A stretch of DNA of 64,000 nucleotides from positions 424,275-488,274 of the forward strand of contig NZ_JAUSUI010000004.1 of assembly GCF_030813495.1 (NCBI RefSeq), read 5' to 3'. The notes below the pieces were generated by a model, which saw only the letters and a program-made list of their open reading frames with translations, did no database searches and was not told the origin of the DNA. Source of the DNA: Ancylobacter polymorphus (GTDB lineage Bacteria > Pseudomonadota > Alphaproteobacteria > Rhizobiales > Xanthobacteraceae). Positions 34,924 to 43,972 of this stretch are shown piece by piece (the stretch's first letter is position 1; each line of letters starts with the position of its first letter). Made by a program: the position numbers and the translations under genes.

Positions 34924-35087
34924 TCGCTCCCCGAAACCGGAGGGGGCGCCTCCGCAGGGGTTGTGACCCAGCAGCAGGACAGCTTCACACAAGGCGGCGT
35001 TTTCATGGTGGCGGCGGTAGGTCTCGGCCGGCACCGCGCAGCAACGCGCCCGGGCTGGGGCTGGGTTAGCTGTCCCGTGGAGCTCAC

Positions 35088-36788
35088 ATGTCCTTCAAGA
35101 ATTTGCCGCTCATCGGCAAGATATCGGCGCTGCTGCTGCTGCTTGCCGCCTTCGCCACCGGCGGGGTGATTTTCGCCGGCACCCGCATGCAGGCGATCAG
35201 TTCGCAATATCACGAGGCCCTGACGGGCCCCGCCTCGGCCGCCGTGGCGCTGGCCCGTGCCAACCGCTTCACCGTCTATTTCAACCAGGGCGTCTACCAG
35301 TCCCTCTCGGCGCTGACCGACGAGGACAATGAGGCGGCGGCCAAGACCCAGAAGGAGGCCGTCGCCGGCTTCCATGACCGCATGGCGGACGCGGCGACCA
35401 AGGACCCCTCGGTTGCCGATGATGTGAAGACGCTGGTGGCGAAGTTCGACCGCTTCATCGGCGAACAGTGCGGCGACATCGTCGCGCGCGCCAATGCCTC
35501 GACCTCGGTCGAAGAGAACAACAAGACGGCCGCAGAATGGAATGCGCGCTGCATGCCCATTTCCAAGGCGATCATCACCGACATCGCCGCTGAGGTGAAC
35601 ACCCGGGCGAACGACATCTTAAAGCTGTCCGACGGCCTGCGCGCCGACGCCGCGTCGTCGGTGACCCTGGTGTACAGCGTGATGGCCGCCGGCCTCGTGC
35701 TGGTGCTGGTGCTGGCCTTCCTGGCGACACGCTTCGGCGTGGTGAACCCGCTGGAGCGGCTGCGGAAGGTGTTCGACAATCTCGCCCAGGGCGTGCTCGC
35801 CGTGACCGTGGAAGGCACCGAGCGCAAGGACGAGATCGGCGGCATGGCCCGTTCGGCGGAAGTGCTGCGCGGCGCGCTGGTCGATGCCGAGAAGGCGCGC
35901 GAGGAGGCTCGCCAGGCCGAAGTCCACGCCGCCCAGCGTGTCGCCGCCCAGCGCCTCGCCATCGCCGACGAGTTCGAATCGAAGATGGGTTCGCTCGCCA
36001 ATGCTCTGTCGAACTCCTCCACCGAAGTGTCGGAAGCGGCGCGCAACCTCGCCGCTAGCGCCGAGGAGACCTCCCGCCAGGCGGCGGCGGTCGGCAGTGC
36101 CGCGGCCGAAGCCTCGGGCAGCGTGCAGACGGTCGCGGCGGCGACCGAGGAACTCACCTCCTCGATCCGCGAGATCGGCAACCAGGTCAGCGGCGCCGCC
36201 GGGCGCGCGGTGAGCGGGGCCGAGGTGGTGAACCGCACCGCCACCGAGATCCGCGAGCTCTCCGAAGCCGCGGCCAAGATCGGCGAAGTGGTCAACCTCA
36301 TCACCGACATCGCCGCCCAGACCAACCTCCTCGCGCTCAACGCCACCATCGAGGCGGCGCGTGCGGGCGAGGCGGGCCGCGGCTTCGCGGTGGTCGCGCA
36401 GGAAGTGAAGCAGCTTGCCGAGCAGACCGCCGGCGCCACGAAGGAAATCGGGCTCAAGGTCAACGATATCCAGCAGGCGACCGGCCGCACCGTGGGCTCG
36501 ATCGAGCACATCGTCTCCACCATCGCCCAGATCCGCGATGCGACGACCACCATCGCCGGCTCGGTGGAGCAGCAGAGCTCGGCCACGCAGGAAATCGCTG
36601 TGAACACCAACCAGGCCGCGAGCGGCACCGGCATGGTGAGCGAGAACATCGTCGGTGTCGGCCGCGCGGCCGAAATGACCGGCGCCGCCTCCGCGCAGCT
36701 GACCTCGCTTTCCGGTGCGCTGGCGCATCAGGCCAGCGATCTGAAGCAACAGGTGGGTGAGCTGGTGCGCAGCCTGCGGGCGGCCTGA
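35088..36788 (+). CDS. Methyl-accepting chemotaxis protein
   Basis: 566 residues. TM1 spans about residues 10-30. A periplasmic four-helix-bundle-like sensor spans about 31-188 and contains two cysteines (C128, C155). TM2 (about 190-214) leads to a HAMP domain (about 212-265). The cytoplasmic coiled-coil signalling domain has the hairpin tip [20 protein letters not shown], contacting CheA/CheW, and an [20 protein letters not shown] end. There is no C-terminal pentapeptide tether. The ligand is unknown. No che genes are adjacent, so it is an orphan receptor. Confidence 0.93.
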   Translation: MSFKNLPLIGKISALLLLLAAFATGGVIFAGTRMQAISSQYHEALTGPASAAVALARANRFTVYFNQGVYQSLSALTDEDNEAAAKTQKEAVAGFHDRMADAATKDPSVADDVKTLVAKFDRFIGEQCGDIVARANASTSVEENNKTAAEWNARCMPISKAIITDIAAEVNTRANDILKLSDGLRADAASSVTLVYSVMAAGLVLVLVLAFLATRFGVVNPLERLRKVFDNLAQGVLAVTVEGTERKDEIGGMARSAEVLRGALVDAEKAREEARQAEVHAAQRVAAQRLAIADEFESKMGSLANALSNSSTEVSEAARNLAASAEETSRQAAAVGSAAAEASGSVQTVAAATEELTSSIREIGNQVSGAAGRAVSGAEVVNRTATEIRELSEAAAKIGEVVNLITDIAAQTNLLALNATIEAARAGEAGRGFAVVAQEVKQLAEQTAGATKEIGLKVNDIQQATGRTVGSIEHIVSTIAQIRDATTTIAGSVEQQSSATQEIAVNTNQAASGTGMVSENIVGVGRAAEMTGAASAQLTSLSGALAHQASDLKQQVGELVRSLRAA

Positions 36789-36811
36789 CCGTCCACACGC
36801 TCCCAGCCCCG

Positions 36812-36850
36812 CCGCGCGCCGCTTCCCCCAGCGGCGCGCGGTTTGCTTTT
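36812..36850 (+). terminator. Intrinsic terminator of the chemoreceptor gene
   Basis: CCGCGCGCCGCT-6 nt-AGCGGCGCGCGG, a perfect 12-bp stem, followed by TTTGCTTTT, 23 nt after the stop. Confidence 0.87.
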
Positions 36851-36979
36851 CGGGAGGCGGCCCTGCCGGGCCGGGGCCGGGGGTTGACATCCCCGGTCGC
36901 ATCCCCGACTTCGACGGCTCTCCCGCGCCGTCGCGTTTCCCAGCGCGCCGTGCGCCTTACGCTGCCCCGTGGTGTGCCG

Positions 36980-37651
36980 ATGAAACTCGTCCTGTTCGAT
37001 TGCGACGGCACGCTGGTGGACAGCCAGCACGTCATTGTCGCCGCCATGGGCCGCGCCTTCGCCCGCGCGGAACTCGCCATGCCCCCGCGCGAGGCGGTTC
37101 TCGGCATTGTCGGCCTGTCGCTGGTGGAAGCGATGCAGCGGCTTGGCGAGGACGATCCGCGCTTTCCCGCCGAGCGGCTGGCCGAACTGTACCGCGAGGC
37201 GTTCCGCGAATTGCGCACCGAGCCGAATTTCAGCGAGCCGATGTTCCCCGGCATGCGCGGGCTGATCGACCGCCTCGCCGCCCGCGACGACCTGCTGCTC
37301 GGCATCGCCACCGGCAAGTCGCAGCGCGGCGTGGCGGCCGTGCTGGCCCATCACGGGCTCGAAGGGCGCTTCGTCACCATCCAGACGGCGGACGATGCTC
37401 CCTCCAAGCCGCACCCGGCCATGGTGCTGCAGGCGATGGCCGCCACCGGCGCGGAGCCGATGGACACGGTGCTGATCGGCGACACCAGCTTCGACATGGT
37501 GATGGCCCGTGCCGCCGGTGCCCGCGCCATCGGCGTGAGCTGGGGCTATCACGCGCCCGATCTGCTGACCCAGTCGGGCGCCGAGCGTCTGGCGACGGAT
37601 GCGGACGAGCTGCAACGGGCGATCGACGAACTCTGGGAGACGGTGGCGTGA
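36980..37651 (+). CDS. HAD family phosphatase (phosphoglycolate phosphatase-like)
   Basis: 223 residues from the ATG at the family start MKLVLFDCDGTLVDS (nucleophile Asp8). Other motifs are LGIATGKSQRG (motif II), the Lys in SKPHPAMV, and GDTSFDMVMARAAGA (motif IV). The cap is inserted after motif I, so subclass I. Substrate cannot be assigned. The stop overlaps the GTG of the ATP12 gene (GTGA), a pairing frequent in Rhizobiales. Confidence 0.9.
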   Translation: MKLVLFDCDGTLVDSQHVIVAAMGRAFARAELAMPPREAVLGIVGLSLVEAMQRLGEDDPRFPAERLAELYREAFRELRTEPNFSEPMFPGMRGLIDRLAARDDLLLGIATGKSQRGVAAVLAHHGLEGRFVTIQTADDAPSKPHPAMVLQAMAATGAEPMDTVLIGDTSFDMVMARAAGARAIGVSWGYHAPDLLTQSGAERLATDADELQRAIDELWETVA

Positions 37652-38406
37652 GCGAAGGGATTCCCGAGGCGCCGCCGGCGCCCGCCCGGCCGGGCTTTAC
37701 CGAGCGCAAGCCGCTGCCCAAGCGATTCTACCGCGAGGCCGGAGCGGCGGCGACGGAGGGCGGGCTGTTCCGCGTGGAGCTGGACGGGCGCCCGGTGCGC
37801 ACGCCGGGGCGCCACCTCGTCGCGGTGCCGAGCCTGACGCTGGCGCAGGCTCTGGCGCAGGAGTGGCAGTCACAGGGCGAGTTCATCGACCCGATGACCA
37901 TGCCGATGACCCGGCTGGTCAATTCCGCCCTCGACGGCGTCGCGCCCAACATGGCCGAGGTCGGCGACGAGATCGTGCGCTACGCCGGCAGCGACCTGCT
38001 GTGCTACCGCACCGGCAATCCGGCGCAGCTGGTGGCACTGCACGCGGAACTGTGGGACCCGGTTCTGGCCTGGGCACGCGAGCGCTTCGGCGCCATTTTC
38101 ATGCTGAGCGAGGGCGTCGTCCATGTCGCCCAGCCGCCGCGCACGCTGGAACTCATCGCCGGCGCGCTGCCGGACGATCCGCTGCGGCTCGCCGCGCTCA
38201 ACCTGATGACGACGCTGAGCGGCTCGGCGCTGCTGGCGCTGGCGGTGGCGCATGGCCATCTCGATGTGGACATGGCGTGGCGCGCCGCCCATGCGGATGA
38301 AGAGGTGCAGGAGCAGCTCTGGGGCACCGATGCCGAGGCGCTGGACCGACGCGCCCGGCGCCGGCGCGACTTCGACGCCGCCGCGCGGGTCTACGCCCTG
38401 CTCTAA
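37648..38406 (+). CDS. ATP12 family chaperone for F1-ATPase assembly
   Basis: 252 residues, GTG start overlapping the preceding stop by 4 nt. Family stretches are LPKRFYREAGAAATEGGLF, RVELDGRPVRTPGRHLV, EWQSQGEFIDPMTMPMTRL and VRYAGSDLLCYRTGNP. ATP12 binds the F1 alpha subunit before hexamer assembly in mitochondria and is typical of alphaproteobacteria among bacteria. The ATP synthase genes are not in the window. Confidence 0.93.
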   Translation: MSEGIPEAPPAPARPGFTERKPLPKRFYREAGAAATEGGLFRVELDGRPVRTPGRHLVAVPSLTLAQALAQEWQSQGEFIDPMTMPMTRLVNSALDGVAPNMAEVGDEIVRYAGSDLLCYRTGNPAQLVALHAELWDPVLAWARERFGAIFMLSEGVVHVAQPPRTLELIAGALPDDPLRLAALNLMTTLSGSALLALAVAHGHLDVDMAWRAAHADEEVQEQLWGTDAEALDRRARRRRDFDAAARVYALL

Positions 38407-38420
38407 CTCTATGATTATAC

Positions 38421-38464
38421 GCAATTCCTGTCGCAGAACCGCTATACACTTTTGCGGGAATTGC
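38421..38464. terminator. Inverted repeat between convergent ATP12 and ackA genes
   Basis: GCAATTCC ... GGAATTGC (8 bp), then after a 3-nt bulge CGCA/TGCG (4 bp), enclose an AT-richer loop. It sits between convergent stops and could act as a two-way terminator, though T tracts are short. Confidence 0.45.
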
Positions 38465-38465
38465 T

Positions 38466-39650
38466 CTAGGCCGGCCGCAGCAGGGCCAGCGTCGCCAGCG
38501 CGATCATCCGCTCCTCATCGGTGGGGATGACCAGCACATGGGGGCCGGGCCCGTCAGCGTCGATCCAGGTGGCGTTGGCGGCATTGGCGGCCGCGTCCAG
38601 CGCCACGCCGAGCAGGCCGAGCCGGGCGCAGATGCGGGCGCGGATCTCCGGGGAGCGCTCGCCAATGCCGGCGGTGAACACCAGCGCGTCGAGCCCGCCC
38701 AGCGTGACCGCGAGGCGCGCCACCGCCTGCGCGACATGGAGGGCGAAATACTCCACCGCAAGCGCGGCGGCGGGCGCCTCGCTCGCCAGCAATTCGCGCA
38801 TGTCGCTGGAGAGGCCGGAAAGCCCCTTCAGCCCGCTGTCGTGATAGAGCATGTGACCGACCTCGGCCGCGCTCATGCCCTTCTGCTCGATGAGATGCAG
38901 CACCACGCCGGGGTCGAGCGCGCCGCAGCGCGTGCCCATGGGCAGGCCATCCAGCGCGGTGAAGCTCATCGTCGCATCCTGGCTCGCGCCGTCCTTCAGC
39001 CCGCAGGCCGAGGCGCCGGAGCCGAGATGGCAGATGACGACGCGCCCGCGCGCCAGCTCCGGCGCCAGTTCGTGCAGTGCGCCGGAGACATATTCATAGG
39101 ACAGGCCGTGGAAGCCGTAGCGGCGCACGCCGTCGCGGTAGAGCGCGTCGGGCAGGGCGAAGCGGTCGCAGATTTCCGGGTGGCTGCGGTGGAAGGCGGT
39201 GTCGAAGCAGGCGACCTGCGGCAGGTCCGGCCGGCGCTCGCGGATGGTGCGGATCGGGTCGAGATTGGTCAGCTGGTGCAGCGGGGCGAGCGGAATGAAG
39301 CTCTCCAGCGTGCGCAGCACCTCGTCATTCACAATTTCAGGGTGGGTGTAGTGCGGCCCGCCATGCACGACGCGGTGGCCGACGCCGATGAGATCGAAGC
39401 CGTCGAGATGCGGCAGCACCCAGTCGCTGATGGCGTGCTGGGCTTCCGGGGCCTTGGCGATCGTCTCCGGCGTGAAGGTGCGCTCGACCAGTACCGTGCC
39501 GGCGTCGTCCTTGGCGAGGAGGCGCGGGCGGGTGCCGATGCCGTCCAGCGCCCCGCCGAGGACCAGCGCAACATCGCGCCCCACGACGCGGTAGAGCTTG
39601 AACTTGATGCTGGACGAGCCGGCATTGACGACGAAAATGGCCTCGTTCAT
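38466..39650 (-). CDS. ackA: Acetate kinase
   Basis: 394 residues. It interconverts acetyl-phosphate plus ADP and acetate plus ATP. ASKHA motifs are VVNAGSSSIKFKL, VGHRVVHGG, CHLGSGASACGLKDG, DGLPMGTRCGALDPGV and FTAGIGERSPEIR. Two ATGs are close: the one at 39659 overlaps the upstream stop, but the GGAGG sits 9 nt before the one at 39650, so I chose the latter. It forms an operon with the phosphotransacetylase gene. Confidence 0.95.
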   Translation of the reverse strand: MNEAIFVVNAGSSSIKFKLYRVVGRDVALVLGGALDGIGTRPRLLAKDDAGTVLVERTFTPETIAKAPEAQHAISDWVLPHLDGFDLIGVGHRVVHGGPHYTHPEIVNDEVLRTLESFIPLAPLHQLTNLDPIRTIRERRPDLPQVACFDTAFHRSHPEICDRFALPDALYRDGVRRYGFHGLSYEYVSGALHELAPELARGRVVICHLGSGASACGLKDGASQDATMSFTALDGLPMGTRCGALDPGVVLHLIEQKGMSAAEVGHMLYHDSGLKGLSGLSSDMRELLASEAPAAALAVEYFALHVAQAVARLAVTLGGLDALVFTAGIGERSPEIRARICARLGLLGVALDAAANAANATWIDADGPGPHVLVIPTDEERMIALATLALLRPA

Positions 39651-39655
39651 CGCGC

Positions 39656-40624
39656 TCATCCTCCCAGCCCCGGCTGGCGCAGCCGCGCCTGCGCATAGAG
39701 CACGGCCACCGCGCAGGAGGCGAGGCGGGTCTTCAGCGTGTCGGCGCGGCTGGTGAGGATCACCGGCACCCGCGCGCCGAGCACCACGCCGGCGGCATCG
39801 GCGCCGGCCATGAAGGTGAGGTTCTTCGCCAGCATGTTGCCGGCTTCGAGATCGGGCGCGACGAGGATCTGCGCCCGGCCGGCGACGGGGGAGACGATGC
39901 CCTTGATGCGTGCGGCTTCCGGCGAGATGGCGTTGTCGAGCGCCAGCGGTCCGTCGAGATCGCCGCCGGTGATCTGGCCGCGATCGGCCATCTTGCACAA
40001 AGCGGCGGCCTCGATCGTGCTGGGAATCGAGGTGGTGACGGTTTCCACCGCCGAGAGGATGGCGACGCGCGGCCGGCCGAGGCCGAGCCCGACATGCAGG
40101 TCGATGGCGTTCTGCACGATGTCGCGCTTGGCATCGAGATCGGGGAAGATGTTCACCGCCGCATCGGTGATGAACAGCGGCTCGGCATAGCTCGGCACGT
40201 CCATGACGAAGACATGGCTGATGCGCCGCCCGGTGCGCAGGCCGGTGTCGCGGGCGGTGATGGCGGCGAGCAGCTCGTCGCTGTGCAGGCTGCCCTTCAT
40301 CAGCAGCGCGGCCCCGCCCTCGCGCACCAGTTCCACCGCCTTGGCGGCAGAGGCGACGCTGTGCGGCGTGTCGACGACCGCGATGCCGGCGAGGTCCAGC
40401 CCTTCCGCCTGCGCCACCGCCTCGATGCGGGCGCGGGGGCCGACCAGGATCGGCACGATGAAGCCGGCCTTGGCGGCGTCGAGCGCGCCGTGCAGGGAGG
40501 CGGCGTCGCAGGGATGGGCGATGGCGGTGGGCATGGCCTCCACCGTGCGGGCGCGGGCGATCAGGCGCTCATAATTGCCGTGATCGATCGGGGGCACCGT
40601 GCCGGGCCTTGTGGCCATGTCCAT
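39656..40624 (-). CDS. pta: Phosphate acetyl/butyryltransferase
   Basis: 322 residues, from an ATG with GGAGG 7 nt upstream. PTA_PTB fold: LMKGSLHSDELLAAITARDTGLRTG, HVFVMD, FITDAAVNIFPDL and the C-terminal NLTFMAGADAAGVVLGARVPVILTSRAD. This short form occurs in rhizobia next to ackA and converts acyl-CoA plus phosphate to acyl-phosphate. It resembles the C-terminal half of bifunctional enoyl-CoA hydratase/Pta proteins. Acetyl- versus butyryl-CoA preference cannot be read. It supplies AckA, giving an acetate overflow or assimilation node. Confidence 0.88.
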   Translation of the reverse strand: MDMATRPGTVPPIDHGNYERLIARARTVEAMPTAIAHPCDAASLHGALDAAKAGFIVPILVGPRARIEAVAQAEGLDLAGIAVVDTPHSVASAAKAVELVREGGAALLMKGSLHSDELLAAITARDTGLRTGRRISHVFVMDVPSYAEPLFITDAAVNIFPDLDAKRDIVQNAIDLHVGLGLGRPRVAILSAVETVTTSIPSTIEAAALCKMADRGQITGGDLDGPLALDNAISPEAARIKGIVSPVAGRAQILVAPDLEAGNMLAKNLTFMAGADAAGVVLGARVPVILTSRADTLKTRLASCAVAVLYAQARLRQPGLGG

Positions 40625-40778
40625 GTCTTCGCCTCCGTTGCGCCGGGTCGCGGCGCGGATATCGCGTTCAGTGTCGCCGTCATGGCTGACGGCAGAACGA
40701 CACAGGCCGGCCTTTTGTGCCCGCGTCCATGACCTCACGCAAAGACCGCCCGTTCCGCTCCGGTCGCCTGTGGCGGGC

Positions 40779-41171
40779 TCAGCCCGGACGGCGTGCGACG
40801 AGGTCGATCTCGACCAGCGCGTCGCGGGCGAGGCCGGTGACGCCGACACAGGTACGCGCCGGGCGGCGGTCGGCGGGGAAATAGGAGGCATAGACCGCGT
40901 TCATGGCGGGATAATCGCCCTTGAAATCGGTGAGATAGACGCGCGCCTGCAGCACATGCGACAGGTCGAGCCCGATGCCGGCGAGGACCAGCACGAGATT
41001 GTCCATCACCCGGCGCGTCTGCGCCTCCACGCCTTCCGGCAGCGGGCGCGAATCATCGTCCGGCCAGGTCGGCATCTGGCCGGTGATGAAGACCCAGCCA
41101 TCCGCCTCCACGGCATGGCTGAACGGGGCGACGGGGGTCGGGGCACCGGCAATCATGTGGAACTGCGCCAA
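40779..41171 (-). CDS. RidA/YjgF family protein
   Basis: 130 residues with an unusual TTG start supported by GGAG 8 nt upstream; the next ATG is five codons in and would cut the first beta strand. Family motifs are PFSHAVEADGWVFITGQMP, NLVLVLAGIGLDLSHVLQARVYLTDF and RPARTCVGVTGLARDALVEIDLVA, which includes the substrate-binding Arg. Typical RidA removes reactive enamine/imine intermediates from PLP enzymes. The longer insertion after GQMP (TWPDDDSRPLPEG) suggests an imine-deaminase subgroup rather than archetypal RidA. Confidence 0.9.
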   Translation of the reverse strand: MAQFHMIAGAPTPVAPFSHAVEADGWVFITGQMPTWPDDDSRPLPEGVEAQTRRVMDNLVLVLAGIGLDLSHVLQARVYLTDFKGDYPAMNAVYASYFPADRRPARTCVGVTGLARDALVEIDLVARRPG

Positions 41172-41342
41172 GATCGCGTCTCCTGCTGGGGGCGGGTGGG
41201 CGAGCTTCCCCCGGCGACGGCGGCGCGGTCAATGCAGGAGGCCGGAAGCCGCCGCCGGGGGCTGGCATTCGCGCCGGAGCGGGAGGACAATGCCGCCCGT
41301 GAAGGCGGTGCCGGGCAAATCCGGTTGTGTCGTGAGTCGAGC

Positions 41343-42425
41343 ATGAACCAGCATGTGAGCGCCCATATTCTGCGCGAGCCCTTCGGCACCCTGCCCGACG
41401 GCACCGAAATCCAGCGCTTCCGCCTGTTCGGCGAGGGGGGCATGGAGGTGGCCATTCTCGACCTCGGCGCCACGGTGCAGGCGCTGCACGTGCCCGACCG
41501 TTCGGGGCGCCGCGCCGATGTCGTGCTCGGCCATGACACGCCGCAGGACTATGTCCGCGAGCCGCGCTTTTTCGGCGTGGCGGTGGGCCGCTATGCCAAC
41601 CGCATCGCCGGCGGGCGCTTCACGCTCGACGGCACCGACTACCGCGTTCCCGCCAATGATGGCGACCACGCCCTGCATGGCGGGCCGGAAGGCTTCGACC
41701 GGCGCGTGTGGCGGCTCGCCGAGCTGTGCGAGGGGCAGGCGCCCTCGCTGCGCCTCACCCTTACCAGCCCGGCGGGCGACCAGGGCTTTCCCGGCACGCT
41801 GGACGCGAGCGTGACCTACACGCTGAGCGGGGCAGGGGAGCTGACCATCGCCTTCGAGGCGACGACGGACGCGCCGACCCTCGTGAACCTGACCCATCAC
41901 GGCTATTTCAATCTTGGCGGGGTGGAGGCTGGCGGCGATGTGCTCGACCATTTGCTGACCATCCACGCCGACGATTATCTGCCCGTCGACGCGGCGGCGA
42001 TCCCGCTCGGCGGGCCGGAGAGCGTGGACGGAACGCCCTTCGACTTCTGCACGCCACGCCGCATCGGCGACCGCATCCGGCAGGCGCATGAGCAGCTGCG
42101 GCGCGGGCGGGGCTATGACCACAATTACTGCCTCGAAGGCGGCGCGACCGCCCACCCCCGTCTCGCCGCGCGGGTGGAACATCCCGCCTCCGGCCGGGTG
42201 ATGGAGGTGCTGACCGACCAGCCGGGGCTGCAATTCTATTCCGGCAATTTTCTCGACGGCACGGCGCTCGGCAAGAATGGCCGTCTCTACCGCCAGTCCG
42301 ACGGCTTCTGCCTGGAGCCGCAGGTCTGGCCGGACGCGCCGAACCGGGCGGATTACCCCTCGGCCCGGCTGGACCCCGGCCAGACCTATCGCCACGTCTC
42401 CGTCTTCCGCTTCTCCACCGACTGA
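41343..42425 (+). CDS. galM: Aldose 1-epimerase (mutarotase)
   Basis: 360 residues from MNQHVSAHILREPFGTLPDG; the upstream open frame crosses other genes. It interconverts alpha and beta aldoses. Catalytic regions are NDGDHALHGGPEGFD, NLTHHGYFNLGG (His), YDHNYCL and DQPGLQFYSGNFLDG. RBS is weak (GAG). Convergent with the M32 peptidase gene with only 10 nt between stops. No sugar transporter is adjacent. Confidence 0.93.
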   Translation: MNQHVSAHILREPFGTLPDGTEIQRFRLFGEGGMEVAILDLGATVQALHVPDRSGRRADVVLGHDTPQDYVREPRFFGVAVGRYANRIAGGRFTLDGTDYRVPANDGDHALHGGPEGFDRRVWRLAELCEGQAPSLRLTLTSPAGDQGFPGTLDASVTYTLSGAGELTIAFEATTDAPTLVNLTHHGYFNLGGVEAGGDVLDHLLTIHADDYLPVDAAAIPLGGPESVDGTPFDFCTPRRIGDRIRQAHEQLRRGRGYDHNYCLEGGATAHPRLAARVEHPASGRVMEVLTDQPGLQFYSGNFLDGTALGKNGRLYRQSDGFCLEPQVWPDAPNRADYPSARLDPGQTYRHVSVFRFSTD

Positions 42426-42435
42426 GGCGCGGCCC

Positions 42436-43926
42436 TCACGCCGGCAGATAGCGCCGGGCGAGATGGGCCTTGAACACGCCGGCATCGAGCGGGCGGCCGG
42501 TGGCGCGGGTGAGAAGCGCATCCGTGTCGAGAAGCGAACCGAGCCCATGCACATGGGTGCGCAGCCAGCCGACCAGCGGCGCGAAATCGCCGCGGCCGAT
42601 GGCCGGCAGCGTGTCCGGCTCGGCCCGGCAGGCGGCGTCGAACAGCTGCGCGGCGGCGATGGCGCCGAGCGTGTAGGTGGGGAAATAGCCCCAGCCGCCG
42701 CTCGGCCAGTGAATGTCCTGCAGGCAACCCAGCCGGTCATTGGGCGGCGTGGTGCCGAGCAGCTCCTTCATCCCGGCATTCCACGCCGCCGGCAGCTCCG
42801 CCAGCGGGAGATCGTCCGCGATCATCGCCTTTTCCAGCCGCGTGCGCAGGATGACATGGGCGGGGTAGGTGACCTCGTCGGCATCGACGCGAATGAAACC
42901 GCGCTCGATGCGGGTGTAGCGGCGCCACAGCGCCTCCGCCTCCCATTCCGGCCCCGTTCCGCCGAAGGCGGCGCGCATCAGCGGCGCGGCGAAGCCGAGG
43001 AATTCGCGCGAGCGGCAGGCCTGCATCTCCATCAGCAGCGACTGGCTTTCATGCAGCACCATGCCGCGCGCCTGCCCGACGGGCTGGTTCATATAGGCGG
43101 CAGGGCGGCCCTGCTCATAAAGCGCGTGGCCGGTCTCGTGGATCACGCCCATGAGCGCCTTGGCGAAATCGGCCTCGTCATAGCGGGTGGTGATGCGCAC
43201 ATCATGGTCGGCGCCGCCGCAGAAGGGGTGGGTGGACACGTCGAGCCGGCCCCGGTCGAAGTCATAGCCGAGCGCCGCCATCATCCGCTGGCCGAGCCCG
43301 CGCTGCGCCTCCACCGCGAAGGGGCCTTCCAGCGCACCGGGCGCGGGGCGGCGGGCCTGCGCCGCCAGCGCTTCCTCGGTGAAGCCGGGCAGGAAGGCGG
43401 CGAGATCGTCGAACAGCGCGTCGATGCGGGCGATGCGTGCGCCCGGCTCATAATCGTTCAGCAGCGCGTCATAGGGCGAGAGGCCGAGAATCGCGCCCTT
43501 GGCGGCGCCGGCCTCGCGCTGCAGCCGCAGCACCTCGGCGAGATAGGGCAGCAAGGCGGGAAAGTCGGACTCCGCGCGCGCCTGCCGCCACGCCATCTCG
43601 CAGGCGGAAATCGCCTTGCTGGAGGCTTCCACCAGATCGGCGGGCACGGCGGTCTGCGCGGTGAAGACGCGGCGCATCTCCCGCAGATTGGCCCGCTCCC
43701 AGTCACCGAGCGTGTCGTCGCCGGCGGCGGCCTCCAGCCAGTCGCCGAGGCGCGGGTCCACCGCCATCTCGTGCTGCAGCACGCGCAGCAGCGCCAGGCT
43801 TTCCGCCCGGCTGGCGGCGGCGCCCTTCGGCATCATCGTGTCACTGTCCCATTGCAGGATGCCGATGGCGTTGGACATCGCGCTGATGCGGCCGAAATGG
43901 GCGGCGAGGGAGGCGTAGGCGGACAT
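42436..43926 (-). CDS. Carboxypeptidase Taq, metallopeptidase M32
   Basis: 496 residues from MSAYASLAAHFGRISAMSNA; a longer frame upstream overlaps the oxyR end and is not used. The zinc site is HETGH in GVIHETGHALYEQGRP, with the downstream Glu in VLHESQSLLMEMQ. It removes C-terminal residues from peptides in the cytoplasm, with broad specificity. oxyR lies 46 nt upstream on the same strand, so the pair may share a transcript. Confidence 0.94.
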   Translation of the reverse strand: MSAYASLAAHFGRISAMSNAIGILQWDSDTMMPKGAAASRAESLALLRVLQHEMAVDPRLGDWLEAAAGDDTLGDWERANLREMRRVFTAQTAVPADLVEASSKAISACEMAWRQARAESDFPALLPYLAEVLRLQREAGAAKGAILGLSPYDALLNDYEPGARIARIDALFDDLAAFLPGFTEEALAAQARRPAPGALEGPFAVEAQRGLGQRMMAALGYDFDRGRLDVSTHPFCGGADHDVRITTRYDEADFAKALMGVIHETGHALYEQGRPAAYMNQPVGQARGMVLHESQSLLMEMQACRSREFLGFAAPLMRAAFGGTGPEWEAEALWRRYTRIERGFIRVDADEVTYPAHVILRTRLEKAMIADDLPLAELPAAWNAGMKELLGTTPPNDRLGCLQDIHWPSGGWGYFPTYTLGAIAAAQLFDAACRAEPDTLPAIGRGDFAPLVGWLRTHVHGLGSLLDTDALLTRATGRPLDAGVFKAHLARRYLPA

Positions 43927-43972
43927 GAACGTTCTCCGGCGGTTGCCGGCGCGGGCCGGCCTCGCCCCTGTT

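Noticed and set aside
39660..39998. 113-codon N-terminal extension of the ackA frame
   Set aside because: It overlaps the phosphotransacetylase gene and lacks similarity; AckA starts at MNEAIFVVNAGSSS.
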